The notes beneath the pieces are model-generated. The model searched no databases and had not been told where the DNA came from. It was given only the letters and a program-made list of their open reading frames with translations. From a virus, in the IMG/VR virus record IMGVR_UViG_3300044615_001819, positions 1 through 50,096 of that record: DNA of 50,096 bases; one strand, 5' to 3'. Position 1 is the first letter of the stretch, and the number at the start of each line of letters is the position of its first letter. Below are positions 31,717-40,031 of this stretch, piece after piece. The translations under genes and the position numbers were made by a program.

Positions 31717-34385
31717 TGTTTAAAGCTATTGGTGAAGTAAGACTCGTTATTACAGACACTCAAACGGGTCAACAAAAAGAAATTATAAAGAATAATACCT
31801 TCACTGAACGAGGGTATCAGGCGGCCATGAACTTGAATGGGTCTGTTTCAGGTCTAAAACAATCCCCATTTTCTAACCCCCAGAATATGGTAATTTCTAC
31901 TTCCAGTGCTACCCCTAATCGGTATACTATTTCTGTTCCAGATATTATTGATGAGTGTCAAGACCCTTCTGGTGCTTCCGGGACAACCTGGGTAGAAGCT
32001 ACAGAAGATACACCGATGTACGGTGAATTAAGGGGTAGATTAACCTTTACAGGGGCAAATCGTACTTTTCAAACTGTCGCTATAGTAGATAAGGGTTCGG
32101 GTGCGGCGGGTGTTGGTTTTACGACTGCCAATGCCTACGCTTACGTTAGATTTGAGTCCCCAGTCACTCAAGCCTCCTTTGAAACCATCGACATTTTTTA
32201 TCGGGTCTACTTTATTAACAGCCCTGGGTTTGGTCTACCACTAGGGGGAGACTTTGTAAGACATCTCGGACGGCGTTTATTCGGTTTTGAGTCTATTGCC
32301 GAATTGATTGGAAGTAGCTCAGGCTCAGAGGAAAAACCTGGTCAGTATCCTAGTCTTACTAGCGTCCCTAATCCTGATAGTTATAACTTTTTTGCCGTAA
32401 GAGATACACTAGAAACCAACGTCTCAGCACAACCTATTAATAACGGTAGTTCTGGTTTGGCCACTTGGAGATATAATGAAAGCACTTCCCCTAGCCTTAG
32501 TTTTACCTTTGGTGGAACTTCCATAGGTCTAGATGCTTTCACTGGACGGGTTCTCAATTCTTTAGCTTTCGGGGTTATTCCTAGTAATAATAATCGGTGT
32601 ATATCTGCTTTCCGCTTTGCTGACCCTAATCGAAGCCCTATTCAAACCTCTTGGGGTAAAAGAAATGGCGCACCTTCAGCTTTTTACGATGCTTCCTGGA
32701 GTGCCAACGGGACTGGTAGGGTTATCCCTTCTGGTTCTTGGACGGGTTTTTACCCAGATATGTACCGTGTTCGCATTGTGGATTCTGGTAATGTGGGTTC
32801 AGCAACTTATAAGTTAGAACGTCAAAGATTTACTCACTACAACGGAAATTCTTGGGGACAAATTACTGACACCCCGCCCCATCTCTCACGGGGTAATACT
32901 GCTATCCCCTTTCCAGATTCACACGGACATCAAGATTTTCTTAATTACAAGGCTTTTTCAGAACGTAAGCTAATACGTTGGGATGCTACAGGTGTAGTCC
33001 TAATTGATATTTTCAATGGGGAATATAAGGTTTTTGATGCTGATAATGACCTGACAGTTTCCAACGCTAATTTGCCAGTTACAAATATCAAACAGGTAGA
33101 AGTTGTTAATGGTCTCATCTATGTTGCTTGCTCTAACACGGGACTTTGGAGAATTAACCCTGCTGGTGGTACAAATTCTATAACTTTACTATTGAATGAA
33201 TCCGTCCACGGAGTTACCAGTATTTATTACCAAACTGGTTTAATTATTGTTGCTGTCACATCTAACGGATTTAGATGTTCCGATAATTGGTCTACTCTGT
33301 TCACCCCTTCTTCTACTTGGATTACTGATTTAGGTTTCTTTAGAGCTAAAGTAATTGTAGGTTGTAAGTCGGCTAATCGTCCTAATGGTGAATTGGCTCT
33401 CTACCTTACTAATGGTTCCGACCGTAGGATTGTTTGGTGGTCACGGACTATTGCTAATGGTAACGCTATTGACGCATTTTCTTCAGGGGGTTTATTTGAT
33501 TTAGAAAATACTATTCAATGCTCTACTTTTGGTGATTTTTGGCTTGCATCTTCCGCTAATAACAATACCAGGACTATGACGTTTGGTTCTACCAATAATC
33601 CTGTACTAGGTGGAGTTAATATTCATTACATGGACAATAATATCCCTGTTTTAGGGTTTTTTGATGAAAAAAATTCATATTATTTTTCTGCCCATTACAG
33701 TAATGCTTATGATGTTTTAATAAACGGTTCGGTTACGAGAGTTGAGGCTGTCAGTCCTTCCTACCCAAGCAATTCACCCCGTCCCCCTGGTACTCTTGTT
33801 TATCTGGGTAGAAATTTAGTATTTTCTTTTGGTAGTATTTATACTTGCTCGTATGGGTGGGAAGAATGGGGCTGGGACGGCTCTACCTGGGTTGAGGGTC
33901 ATTCAGGCTCTAAACTTACCCATAGCGGCTCTCAAGCCATTTTAGATGGTCTTTCTGTTCGATTTGAGAATGGTTCGGCTGGTACTGCTTTTACCACCAC
34001 TGATTTCTACACAGTTCCCGTTTGTTACGGGGTTTTAGGGGATAACGCCCGCTATGTGGACAGTTTCATCACAATTACTGCCTCTAATGTAACCTATCAG
34101 TCCAACATAGGAAGTTTAACTGTACCATCTTCCCCCCCATATAGTCTCCCTTTACCAGCCTCTACAAATTCAAATTTTGCTGGTTTAATCGGTTCTGATG
34201 TAAATTCCATTTCCGTTTCTCTTAATGGTACACCCGTTCCTAATTCTAACTTACTTTTTAATGGGGCTACCCCTCCTGAAGGCGGTTTAATCTCCTTCAA
34301 CAACACCACTGGGACTGCCTTTTTCCATCCTTCCGATGCTGGAAAAACTTTCTCTGGTTATTACTCGTATTTGACCTCTGGTTAG
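31716..34385 (+). CDS. Tail fibre / receptor-binding protein
   Basis: Encodes 889 residues. The N-terminal part (FKAIGEVRLVITDTQTGQQK, then FTERGYQAAM) is of the kind that attaches fibres to phage tails. The rest is beta-rich, Gly/Ser/Asn/Trp-rich, with propeller-like repeats around residues 400-560. It has no collagen repeats or obvious depolymerase signature. Its position at the end of the tip operon fits a host-range determinant. The next gene has its own phage-type promoter, so this gene closes the operon. Confidence 0.7.
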   Translation: MFKAIGEVRLVITDTQTGQQKEIIKNNTFTERGYQAAMNLNGSVSGLKQSPFSNPQNMVISTSSATPNRYTISVPDIIDECQDPSGASGTTWVEATEDTPMYGELRGRLTFTGANRTFQTVAIVDKGSGAAGVGFTTANAYAYVRFESPVTQASFETIDIFYRVYFINSPGFGLPLGGDFVRHLGRRLFGFESIAELIGSSSGSEEKPGQYPSLTSVPNPDSYNFFAVRDTLETNVSAQPINNGSSGLATWRYNESTSPSLSFTFGGTSIGLDAFTGRVLNSLAFGVIPSNNNRCISAFRFADPNRSPIQTSWGKRNGAPSAFYDASWSANGTGRVIPSGSWTGFYPDMYRVRIVDSGNVGSATYKLERQRFTHYNGNSWGQITDTPPHLSRGNTAIPFPDSHGHQDFLNYKAFSERKLIRWDATGVVLIDIFNGEYKVFDADNDLTVSNANLPVTNIKQVEVVNGLIYVACSNTGLWRINPAGGTNSITLLLNESVHGVTSIYYQTGLIIVAVTSNGFRCSDNWSTLFTPSSTWITDLGFFRAKVIVGCKSANRPNGELALYLTNGSDRRIVWWSRTIANGNAIDAFSSGGLFDLENTIQCSTFGDFWLASSANNNTRTMTFGSTNNPVLGGVNIHYMDNNIPVLGFFDEKNSYYFSAHYSNAYDVLINGSVTRVEAVSPSYPSNSPRPPGTLVYLGRNLVFSFGSIYTCSYGWEEWGWDGSTWVEGHSGSKLTHSGSQAILDGLSVRFENGSAGTAFTTTDFYTVPVCYGVLGDNARYVDSFITITASNVTYQSNIGSLTVPSSPPYSLPLPASTNSNFAGLIGSDVNSISVSLNGTPVPNSNLLFNGATPPEGGLISFNNTTGTAFFHPSDAGKTFSGYYSYLTSG

Positions 34386-34391
34386 ACAATA

Positions 34392-34402
34392 ACGCCCAAT
34401 CT
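34392..34402 (+). promoter_or_regulatory. Phage-type promoter element (ACGCCCAATCT)
   Basis: Preceded by GACAATA overlapping the stop of the fibre gene; 21 bp before the start at 34423, which has a strong AGGAGG. Confidence 0.75.
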
Positions 34403-34422
34403 GATGACAGCAGGAGGTTTTT

Positions 34423-34854
34423 ATGAGTTTAAATTTAAATGACTTAGGATTAGTTGATGTAGTTAGAGAAATTGTCGATAGTTTACAGGCGGGTGTGGTA
34501 CACATTGTTCGTCCTTCGAGTATTGCCTCTAACCCCTTTGAGAGTTCGGATAACACTCCCCTTTTAGTAGGGTCTTTCCCTTTAATATCTTTTAAGGATG
34601 GTACAATCCATGAAAGACTTCAATTTAGCTCCAATGCTTCTGGTATTTTCAGGTTTAAAATGGCTATTCCTAATGCAGAGGTCTTAGTTGGGGATTACGC
34701 ATTTATTAATTGGTCTGAAGGTGTCCGTATTATTCCTGCTGTTGTAAAAGAAGTTAATTACAATTTATCTGCATTATCTCCAGTTACGGTTAATTCTAAT
34801 GAGGGTGTTCCTTATACTTGGACACAGGTTCAGGAGTTATTAGCCGATGATTAG
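34423..34854 (+). CDS. Putative neck / head-closure protein
   Basis: Encodes 143 residues; AGGAGG precedes the ATG. The C-terminal half (FRFKMAIPNAEVLVGDYAFI, then VRIIPAVVKEVNYN) has the short beta-barrel look of head-closure (stopper) proteins. It lies in the set stopper - small protein - terminator - tail tube (34423-36245). The assignment rests mainly on gene order; sequence support is weak. It overlaps the next gene by 8 nt. Confidence 0.5.
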   Translation: MSLNLNDLGLVDVVREIVDSLQAGVVHIVRPSSIASNPFESSDNTPLLVGSFPLISFKDGTIHERLQFSSNASGIFRFKMAIPNAEVLVGDYAFINWSEGVRIIPAVVKEVNYNLSALSPVTVNSNEGVPYTWTQVQELLADD

Positions 34855-35071
34855 AAGAAATAATTCAGAACTTAATAGGTTTAAACAAGATGTGCGTGTT
34901 AATCTCTTGGAAAAAGCCGAAATGGTTGCCCAAAGAACTGAGGGCGTTACTGTTTCTGTATCAAATGATACTATCTTTCTTTCTAGCGAGACTTCTATTC
35001 CGGAAGAAATTCTAGACCCAAAAATGCGCCCCCTTTCAGATGAACTTAAGAAGGAAATTGGAGGCTTTTAA
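34847..35071 (+). CDS. Small neck-module protein
   Basis: Encodes 74 residues with a basic, helical N-terminal half (RRNNSELNRFKQDVRVNLLE) and a beta/acidic C-terminal half. It is fully embedded in the operon, overlapping the previous gene by 8 nt and ending TAATG into the next. It resembles the small HK97 gp10-type proteins of the neck in size and position only. Confidence 0.5.
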   Translation: MIRRNNSELNRFKQDVRVNLLEKAEMVAQRTEGVTVSVSNDTIFLSSETSIPEEILDPKMRPLSDELKKEIGGF

Positions 35072-35550
35072 TGTTAAGTATTGTTAAGCTAGAATCGGCT
35101 ATTTTCACCCTATTAACCTCCAAATTTCCTCCTTCTTCAGGGATTACTTTTTCTAGTAATTATCCTCGAAGCCAAAAAGAACTCACACAAAATAAAACAA
35201 TTGTCTGTATTAGTTCTATTTCCGATTCTGTGGAAGGTAAGATTATTACCAGAGAATTACTTCATCCTTTAGTTTCTTTAGCCATCTTTAGTATCGATTA
35301 TTTCCGAAATAGACAAGTCCAAGAACTACTTATTTCTACTTTAGACTCTAGTAGTCCTTTTGAACTTATAATGCCCAATCAACAGGCTTTTCACTGGTTT
35401 TGTGAGAGACGTTTACCCCCCACGTTTACTCCTTCCTTAGAAATTTACTCTGGGGCTGTAGATTATCGGATTTTGCTTAGAGACTCCCCACCCCTGAACC
35501 GTAATTTCCAACCGTTGAGCATTAATTTAAGCTTGCCAATCGTTCAATAA
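35071..35550 (+). CDS. Putative tail terminator protein
   Basis: Encodes 159 residues. The layout (a starting helix with LESAIFTLLTSKF, the strand KTIVCISSISDSVEGKIITR, a helix, then a closing strand YSGAVDYRILLRDSPPL) resembles tail terminator/completion proteins that cap the tube. It is directly upstream of the tail tube gene, the usual position. The evidence is structural pattern plus position, without a recognised signature. Confidence 0.55.
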   Translation: MLSIVKLESAIFTLLTSKFPPSSGITFSSNYPRSQKELTQNKTIVCISSISDSVEGKIITRELLHPLVSLAIFSIDYFRNRQVQELLISTLDSSSPFELIMPNQQAFHWFCERRLPPTFTPSLEIYSGAVDYRILLRDSPPLNRNFQPLSINLSLPIVQ

Positions 35551-35558
35551 ATTCCCTA

Positions 35559-35570
35559 ACGCCCAATTTC
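35559..35570 (+). promoter_or_regulatory. Phage-type promoter element (ACGCCCAATTTC)
   Basis: 34 bp before the tail-tube gene, giving it a dedicated promoter despite its place in a gene row. This matches the high copy number needed. Confidence 0.7.
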
Positions 35571-35603
35571 ATACTTGAAATCTCTATATTTGAGGCTACT
35601 TTA

Positions 35604-36245
35604 ATGGCAAAACGTGCCGGCCCTGCGCTAATCGAAATCGGTGAAGGTGCTTCCAAGATTACTTTGACTAATGATGACCAGCTTAATGATGCGGTTATCA
35701 TGATTGAACGGGATGAGTTCCAACTTAAATCTCAAATTTCCTCCAAACCAGTTGGATACATTAAGGTGGGTATCGAAACAAAGCTAGAAATCTCGATTGC
35801 GGAGATTGATGCCGCTCAAATCGCTTTACTATTCGGCACTCCCCTTGTTACTGCTACTGACACGGTTAACTCTGTTAACTACACTATGACCAAAACGGAA
35901 GTTACTGACCAAGCTGGTCAGCTTATCACCGGTCAAAAAGTAGTTATCAAACCCTACCCTATTGTAGCTGACCCTGGCACTACTGCTCCTACTACCACTA
36001 CCTATAACGGTAAAACTTATGCGACGATTCAGTTAGCTGAAGACGCTTTTGATGCTGATGTTGCTCTTTTTAAAGCATGGGAAAATACAGTAATTACTTT
36101 CCCCAACGGTGCGCTCACATCTATTAATGGGTCTCGTTTATCGATGGGTTTACAGACGCAACAAGAATTAAAAATTACAATCACCGGACTCCCTGACCCA
36201 TTAACAGGGGTGAGAATGATTTACGGTGACGCAAGTATCGTATAA
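35604..36245 (+). CDS. Major tail tube protein
   Basis: Encodes 213 residues, beta-rich. The early strand KITLTNDDQLNDAVIMIERD, the segment YIKVGIETKLEISIAEIDAA and the C-terminal MGLQTQQELKITITGLPDPL are typical of siphophage tube proteins with a sandwich fold. It has a dedicated late promoter and is followed by a terminator. Tube genes are usually upstream of the tape measure; here it is 13 kb downstream of it. Confidence 0.7.
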   Translation: MAKRAGPALIEIGEGASKITLTNDDQLNDAVIMIERDEFQLKSQISSKPVGYIKVGIETKLEISIAEIDAAQIALLFGTPLVTATDTVNSVNYTMTKTEVTDQAGQLITGQKVVIKPYPIVADPGTTAPTTTTYNGKTYATIQLAEDAFDADVALFKAWENTVITFPNGALTSINGSRLSMGLQTQQELKITITGLPDPLTGVRMIYGDASIV

Positions 36246-36276
36246 ATACTTAGCCGCTTAGAGCTAATTGCAACCA

Positions 36277-37425
36277 CTAAACCCCCTGCTCTGCGGGGGG
36301 TTTTTGTTTTGGCTGTTCCCCCACTGGAATAGTCAAAGCATCTTCCACACTCCAGCCTTTTTTAAGCCTGTGTCTTAATGTGTGCGGTTTCATACCTAAC
36401 TCTCTCGCCCAGCAAGAAACAGTCTGAATCTTCCCATTAAATTCTACCATGTTTAGGTGGTCATTTACGGGGGTTTCAAAGGCTTTCTCTACTGACCAAC
36501 CGTACTTGTTTAATCTAACACTGAGGGTTGATGATTGCAAACCTAATTCTTTAGCCCATTCCCCTAAACTTTGACTTCTACCCTGATATTCAATCTGGGG
36601 GATATAATCACCAGACGGGGTAGTTAATGCTTTATCCACGCTCCAACCCAAGTCTATTATGCGTGAACGAACACAACCTTCATCGAGTCCCATTCGTTCT
36701 GCCCAATGTCTTAGCGGCAAAATCTCCCCCCTGAAAGTTAGTAGACGATTGTTTCTTTTGTTAGCGGCTTGTTCTTCTAGCGGAATCCATTTGCAATTTT
36801 CAGGACAATAATCACCGTTAACATCAATTCTTTCAATAGAGTATCCTTCAGGACATTCACCCATATCTTCTAGGAAGTTTTCAAAAGAATTTAACCAACG
36901 GTCACACACTTTAATCCCTCTTTTCACATAACCCCCATTAGGGTCTTGATTAGAATTAGTGCATCTGGCTTTCATTGAACGCCATTTAATATATGTCGGG
37001 GACTCCCCAATTTTAGGACTATGCCCATGCTTGGTTTTAGTTTCTATAACTCTTTCTAAGTTGTAGCAACCGCAGGAAGTAGTTTGACCCTTTCTCAAGT
37101 TACTACCTCTAACTGTAGTTTTATTTCCACAATCACAAACGCAATCCCACATAACCTGTCTGAAGTTATCTCTTTCCGGGTTCTCGCCCGTGACTGTTAA
37201 TCTACCAAATTTCTGCCCTAACAAATCCTTTTTGCTAATTACTTCTTGTAGTTTGCACCCGCAGGAATTAGTGTGTCCACCTGTCAAACAGCTACTTACT
37301 GTAGTTTTGGTTCCGCCACAGTCACAAACACAGTCCCATTGAATTTGACTATTTTTTCTAACTGGGTTTTCTCCCACTACCGTCAGTTTTCCAAATCTTT
37401 GTCCCAGTAAATCTCTCTTAGGCAT
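36277..37425 (-). CDS. HNH-type homing endonuclease with zinc ribbons and NUMOD-like repeats
   Basis: Encodes 382 residues with AAAGGAG before the ATG. Residues 1-122 are two copies of G-Q-(R/K)-F-G-(K/R)-L-T-V followed by W-D-C-V-C-D-C-G and S-C-G-C, a tandem zinc-binding module. Residues about 140-225 (WRSMKARC, CDRWLNSFENFLEDMG, YSIERIDVNGDYCPENCKWI) form the HNH-like core common in phage free-standing endonucleases. Three C-terminal repeats of W-A-x-x-x-G-L/M ... GWSVEKAL resemble NUMOD HTH motifs for site recognition. It is a selfish element inserted convergently behind the tube gene; its promoter is host type. Confidence 0.85.
   Translation of the reverse strand: MPKRDLLGQRFGKLTVVGENPVRKNSQIQWDCVCDCGGTKTTVSSCLTGGHTNSCGCKLQEVISKKDLLGQKFGRLTVTGENPERDNFRQVMWDCVCDCGNKTTVRGSNLRKGQTTSCGCYNLERVIETKTKHGHSPKIGESPTYIKWRSMKARCTNSNQDPNGGYVKRGIKVCDRWLNSFENFLEDMGECPEGYSIERIDVNGDYCPENCKWIPLEEQAANKRNNRLLTFRGEILPLRHWAERMGLDEGCVRSRIIDLGWSVDKALTTPSGDYIPQIEYQGRSQSLGEWAKELGLQSSTLSVRLNKYGWSVEKAFETPVNDHLNMVEFNGKIQTVSCWARELGMKPHTLRHRLKKGWSVEDALTIPVGEQPKQKPPAEQGV
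36280..36305 (+). terminator. Terminator of the tail operon, inside the HNH gene
   Basis: ACCCCC/GGGGGT stem followed by TTTTTGTTTT on the plus strand. It lies within the last codons of the convergent endonuclease gene, so one sequence codes and terminates. Confidence 0.7.
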
Positions 37426-37451
37426 AAAAGCTCCTTTAACTCTATTTCTAC

Positions 37452-37480
37452 ATCATAAACCCTTACCCGTCTTTTGTCAA
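37452..37480 (-). promoter_or_regulatory. Host-type promoter TTGACA-N17-TATGAT
   Basis: Minus strand: TTGACA (complement of 37475-37480), N17, TATGAT (complement of 37452-37457), for the HNH gene. The -35 touches the divergent phage-type element at 37483. Confidence 0.7.
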
Positions 37481-37482
37481 TA

Positions 37483-37495
37483 ACGCTCAAACTAA
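37483..37495 (+). promoter_or_regulatory. Phage-type promoter element (ACGCTCAAACTAA)
   Basis: CTCAA variant preceded by GTCAATA; 29 bp before the 23-codon gene. Confidence 0.7.
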
Positions 37496-37524
37496 AATAG
37501 GACACTTTTATATTTTAACTTGGC

Positions 37525-37596
37525 ATGAAAAAAAGTTCTGGCTGTAAGAAACCCAAAATGCCTAAGCCCAAACCCCTAAAACCTAAAAAGGCTTAG
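37525..37596 (+). CDS. 23-residue basic Lys/Pro peptide
   Basis: Encodes MKKSSGCKKPKMPKPKPLKP followed by KKA, with 10 Lys and 5 Pro in 23 residues and no acidic residue. It is shorter than normal gene-finding limits, but it is bracketed by its own phage-type promoter element (37483) and a perfect terminator (37607-37629), leaving it as the only product of the transcript. There is no clear ribosome-binding site. It could be a DNA-binding or packaging-related peptide, or the transcript may act as an RNA. Confidence 0.5.
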   Translation: MKKSSGCKKPKMPKPKPLKPKKA

Positions 37597-37606
37597 TCTC
37601 CCCAAA

Positions 37607-37629
37607 AAAACCCCATTAACTGGGGTTTT
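37607..37629. terminator. Bidirectional terminator
   Basis: AAAACCCCA-TTAAC-TGGGGTTTT, perfect 9-bp stem with A-tract and T-tract, between two convergent late genes. Confidence 0.8.
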
Positions 37630-37636
37630 GCAGTAT

Positions 37637-37900
37637 CTAGGCTTGGTCTCCCAATCTGCCAAATTTAATTGCTTTCCCTTTTGACTGGGGTTTACTGGTG
37701 TTTTCACTATACTTGGGGGTATAGGCTTTTGAGGCTCCTTTGTCTCTAAAAGTCCCGTCCTCGTTACGAAGGACTAACCATTCTTTAAACGTCCTCCAAA
37801 CACTAAATTTCCCAAAGGCTTTTTGTTTATACGCCCCCCCTACAGTTTTTACTTTGTCTTGAACTGCTGACCCCTTTCTTTTATTATTTCGTTTCTTCAT
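37637..37900 (-). CDS. Basic hypothetical protein, late
   Basis: Encodes 87 residues, very basic (start MKKRNNKRKGSAV; many Lys and Arg), with one conserved-looking segment FSVWRTFKEWLVLRNEDGTF in the middle and a disordered C-terminus. It has a phage-type promoter element (37929-37939, minus strand). Likely a DNA-binding or head-packaged protein; inference only. Confidence 0.6.
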   Translation of the reverse strand: MKKRNNKRKGSAVQDKVKTVGGAYKQKAFGKFSVWRTFKEWLVLRNEDGTFRDKGASKAYTPKYSENTSKPQSKGKAIKFGRLGDQA

Positions 37901-37928
37901 TAAAAGTTTTAACCCAAGCTCTAATTTG

Positions 37929-37939
37929 GGCTTGGGCGT
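37929..37939 (-). promoter_or_regulatory. Phage-type promoter element, minus strand
   Basis: ACGCCCAAGCC preceded by GACAATA on the minus strand; 29 bp before the start at 37900. Confidence 0.7.
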
Positions 37940-37983
37940 TATTGTCTAAGTACATATTTGTTTAAAAACGCTCATATTTGTTT

Positions 37984-38601
37984 ATGAACACTGATAACTG
38001 GTTTATGCTCGTTCCTTCTAGAATAGCCTCCTCCAAATTAGGGCTTCACCCCCATACCCTTAGAAAATATTTTGATGACGGTTTGATTAAGGGGATTAAA
38101 AACCCCGCAGGTCAACGATATTACGATGTTGAATCCTATTTAGCCGACCCTCTTGACAAACCCTCAGTTATCTGTTATGCTAGGGTTAGTTCAAGAAAAC
38201 AGTCTGCTGATTTGGCTAGACAGGTCGATTTCTTGAAATCAGTTTACCCCGATTCGGAGATTATTACAGATGTCGGTTCTGGACTTAACTTCAAAAGAAA
38301 AGGTATTCAAACCCTATTGGACAGATTACTCTCAGGAGATTAGTTCACTCTTGCTATCTCCCACCGAGATAGACTCTGCCGATTCGGATTTGAATTGTTC
38401 CAATACCTTTTCCTCAAGAACGGTGGAACAATCGTGGTTCTCAACAATACTCAAACAAGTCCCGAACAAGAACTTACCCCCTACTTACTATCAATCCTCC
38501 ATATTTTCAGTTGCAGAGTCTACGGACTTAGAAAAAACAACAAAAATATCGAGGAAGATAAGACTTTACCCCGACAAAACTCAACAAAATCTACTGAATG
38601 A
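37984..38601 (+). pseudogene. tnpA: IS607-type serine recombinase TnpA, interrupted by TAG
   Basis: The frame begins with a MerR-like HTH (LGLHPHTLRKYFDDGLIKGI) and the serine recombinase start YARVSSRKQS, both typical of IS607 TnpA. It stops at TAG 38341-38343. The same frame continues without a break to 38601 with the missing catalytic-domain end (SHRDRLCRFGFELF, then NGGTIVVLNN). One nonsense codon therefore splits an otherwise intact gene of about 205 codons. Without readthrough, the protein lacks the C-terminal half of the recombinase domain, and transposition would be lost. The end of the gene overlaps tnpB. Confidence 0.85.
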
Positions 38602-39700
38602 GCTAATCTCTCAATATCGGTTTGTTTACAATAAAACTGTAGATTTGCTGATAAACGGTAAAATTGGGGCTAATTGTGATTTAAAGACTAAGAAAGAAAG
38701 AAAAGGTTTGTCAAGCTATGACATCCGTGACACATTCTTTCAATTTTGGTTGGAGAAACACACTTGGTTAACCAATTGCATAAACATAAATACAGTAAAG
38801 GAGGCTATCACCGAAGCTATCAATGCCCAACAAGTAGGGTTTGCCCAATTAAAAGCGGGGTTAGTTGAAAGGTTTGAGTTAAAATTCAAATCTAGAAAAA
38901 AGCCCCGACAAACTATCAACCTAAAAAAGGAAATACTCTCAGCTAAGGGAGTGTTAGCCCCCCGAAACCTAAAACTAGAAACCCCCCTAAAATCAGACAC
39001 AAGGGGTAGTTTTGATGGTCTAACCCTCACAACTACTGGGGGATTGTTCTACCTAATTTATACTGAAGATATTGCTAATAATCCAGAAGTCGAAAACCAA
39101 GACCTAAAGATTGTAGCATTAGACCCTGGTGTTAGAACTTTCCAAACTATTTTCTCGTCTAATGGGGTTTTCGGTAAATTTGGTCAAGAAGCCATTAAAA
39201 GATTGGCTAAACTATGCCATAAAGCAGACAAAATCCAATCTAAAATAGCTAAAACCAAAAACCAAAGTCGGATTAATTATCTAAGAATGTGGCAACAACG
39301 AACCACATTAAAGATAAGAAATCTGAGGAAAGAACTCCACCACAAAATTAGTAGATTTCTAGTAGATAACTTTGATGTAATCCTGCTACCCTGCTTTAAC
39401 ACCGGTGAAATGGTTAAAAAGAAGGACAGAAAAATCAATAAATCTACTACCCGTTCAATGTTAAATTTTGGACATTATGAGTTTAAGGAATTATTAAAGT
39501 TCAAAGCCAATAAATTTGGTAAAAAACTAATAATAGTTTCTGAGGCTTATACCTCCAAAACCGTATCATGGACAGGGGAAATAATAGCTAATCTAGGTGG
39601 GAGGAAAGTAATCAAATCTCAGAGTAACGAAAGTTTAGACAGAGATTTAAATGGAGCCAGAGGAATCCTAATAAAATTCTTAACTGAGCTACCCCAATAG
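38423..39700 (+). CDS. tnpB: IS607-associated TnpB (RNA-guided nuclease family)
   Basis: About 425 residues; GTG 38423 is the chosen start because earlier codons lie inside tnpA, but the start is uncertain. TnpB proteins are omega-RNA-guided DNA nucleases that favour maintenance of the element. Visible: N-terminal RKIRLYPDKTQQNLLNELIS, RuvC-I with D-P-G (KIVALDPGVRTFQTIF), and RuvC-III with D (LDRDLNGARGILIK). Normal family members have a zinc finger of four Cys between the last two; here the segment reads YTSKTVSWTG and has none. This may be a natural zinc-free subfamily or decay. The reading frame is intact. Confidence 0.85.
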   Translation: MEQSWFSTILKQVPNKNLPPTYYQSSIFSVAESTDLEKTTKISRKIRLYPDKTQQNLLNELISQYRFVYNKTVDLLINGKIGANCDLKTKKERKGLSSYDIRDTFFQFWLEKHTWLTNCININTVKEAITEAINAQQVGFAQLKAGLVERFELKFKSRKKPRQTINLKKEILSAKGVLAPRNLKLETPLKSDTRGSFDGLTLTTTGGLFYLIYTEDIANNPEVENQDLKIVALDPGVRTFQTIFSSNGVFGKFGQEAIKRLAKLCHKADKIQSKIAKTKNQSRINYLRMWQQRTTLKIRNLRKELHHKISRFLVDNFDVILLPCFNTGEMVKKKDRKINKSTTRSMLNFGHYEFKELLKFKANKFGKKLIIVSEAYTSKTVSWTGEIIANLGGRKVIKSQSNESLDRDLNGARGILIKFLTELPQ

Positions 39701-39772
39701 GGAGTTACTACCCTTACATATTAACGAATGTTAATGTTTTAGTAACCGTGTTAATGGGCTAGACCCCAGATA

Positions 39773-39937
39773 CTAGAATAATATCTGAAATAGCCATATA
39801 ATAGAAGCTACACAAATTAATGCCAAAACCCCATAGACTATATAATTAAGCAAAATTAGTCTGGAAATCACATTCAAGTTTTCCCAAACCAGCCAAGATA
39901 CTACAAGGGTTAGTGCGATGAAACCTAAAGCCAACAT
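39773..39937 (-). CDS. Two-span small membrane protein
   Basis: Encodes 54 residues, too short for usual gene lists. Two hydrophobic helices (about residues 2-18 and 27-53) flank a short polar turn (ENLNVISR). GAGG lies 8 nt upstream of the ATG. It sits between the portal gene and the inserted element, on the portal strand. A TTGACA (40011-40016) lies upstream with an imperfect -10. It is a holin or spanin-like candidate, or a moron. Confidence 0.45.
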   Translation of the reverse strand: MLALGFIALTLVVSWLVWENLNVISRLILLNYIVYGVLALICVASIIWLFQILF

Positions 39938-40031
39938 ATAGATAACCTCAAAGTCTAAATTGTTTAGGGGTTATTGCCCCTGTTTATAGGGTATACGGTT
40001 TATCAGAGTTTGTCAAGGGTTTTGCAAAACT

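Larger units (their letters stand above)
37950..39760 (+). mobile_element. IS607-family element (boundaries approximate)
   Basis: Contains tnpA (broken) and tnpB. The left edge carries two CATATTTGTTTA copies (about 37952-37984); the right edge has ATTAAC-GAAT-GTTAAT (39720-39735) and a second GTTAATG (39750-39756). An omega-RNA would be expected from the end of tnpB into this right end. IS607 makes no target duplication, so ends cannot be fixed from this window. Confidence 0.65.

Noticed and set aside
38270-38422. TnpB start at 38270
   Set aside because: This part is an open frame inside tnpA, without similarity to TnpB. The family-like part begins later.
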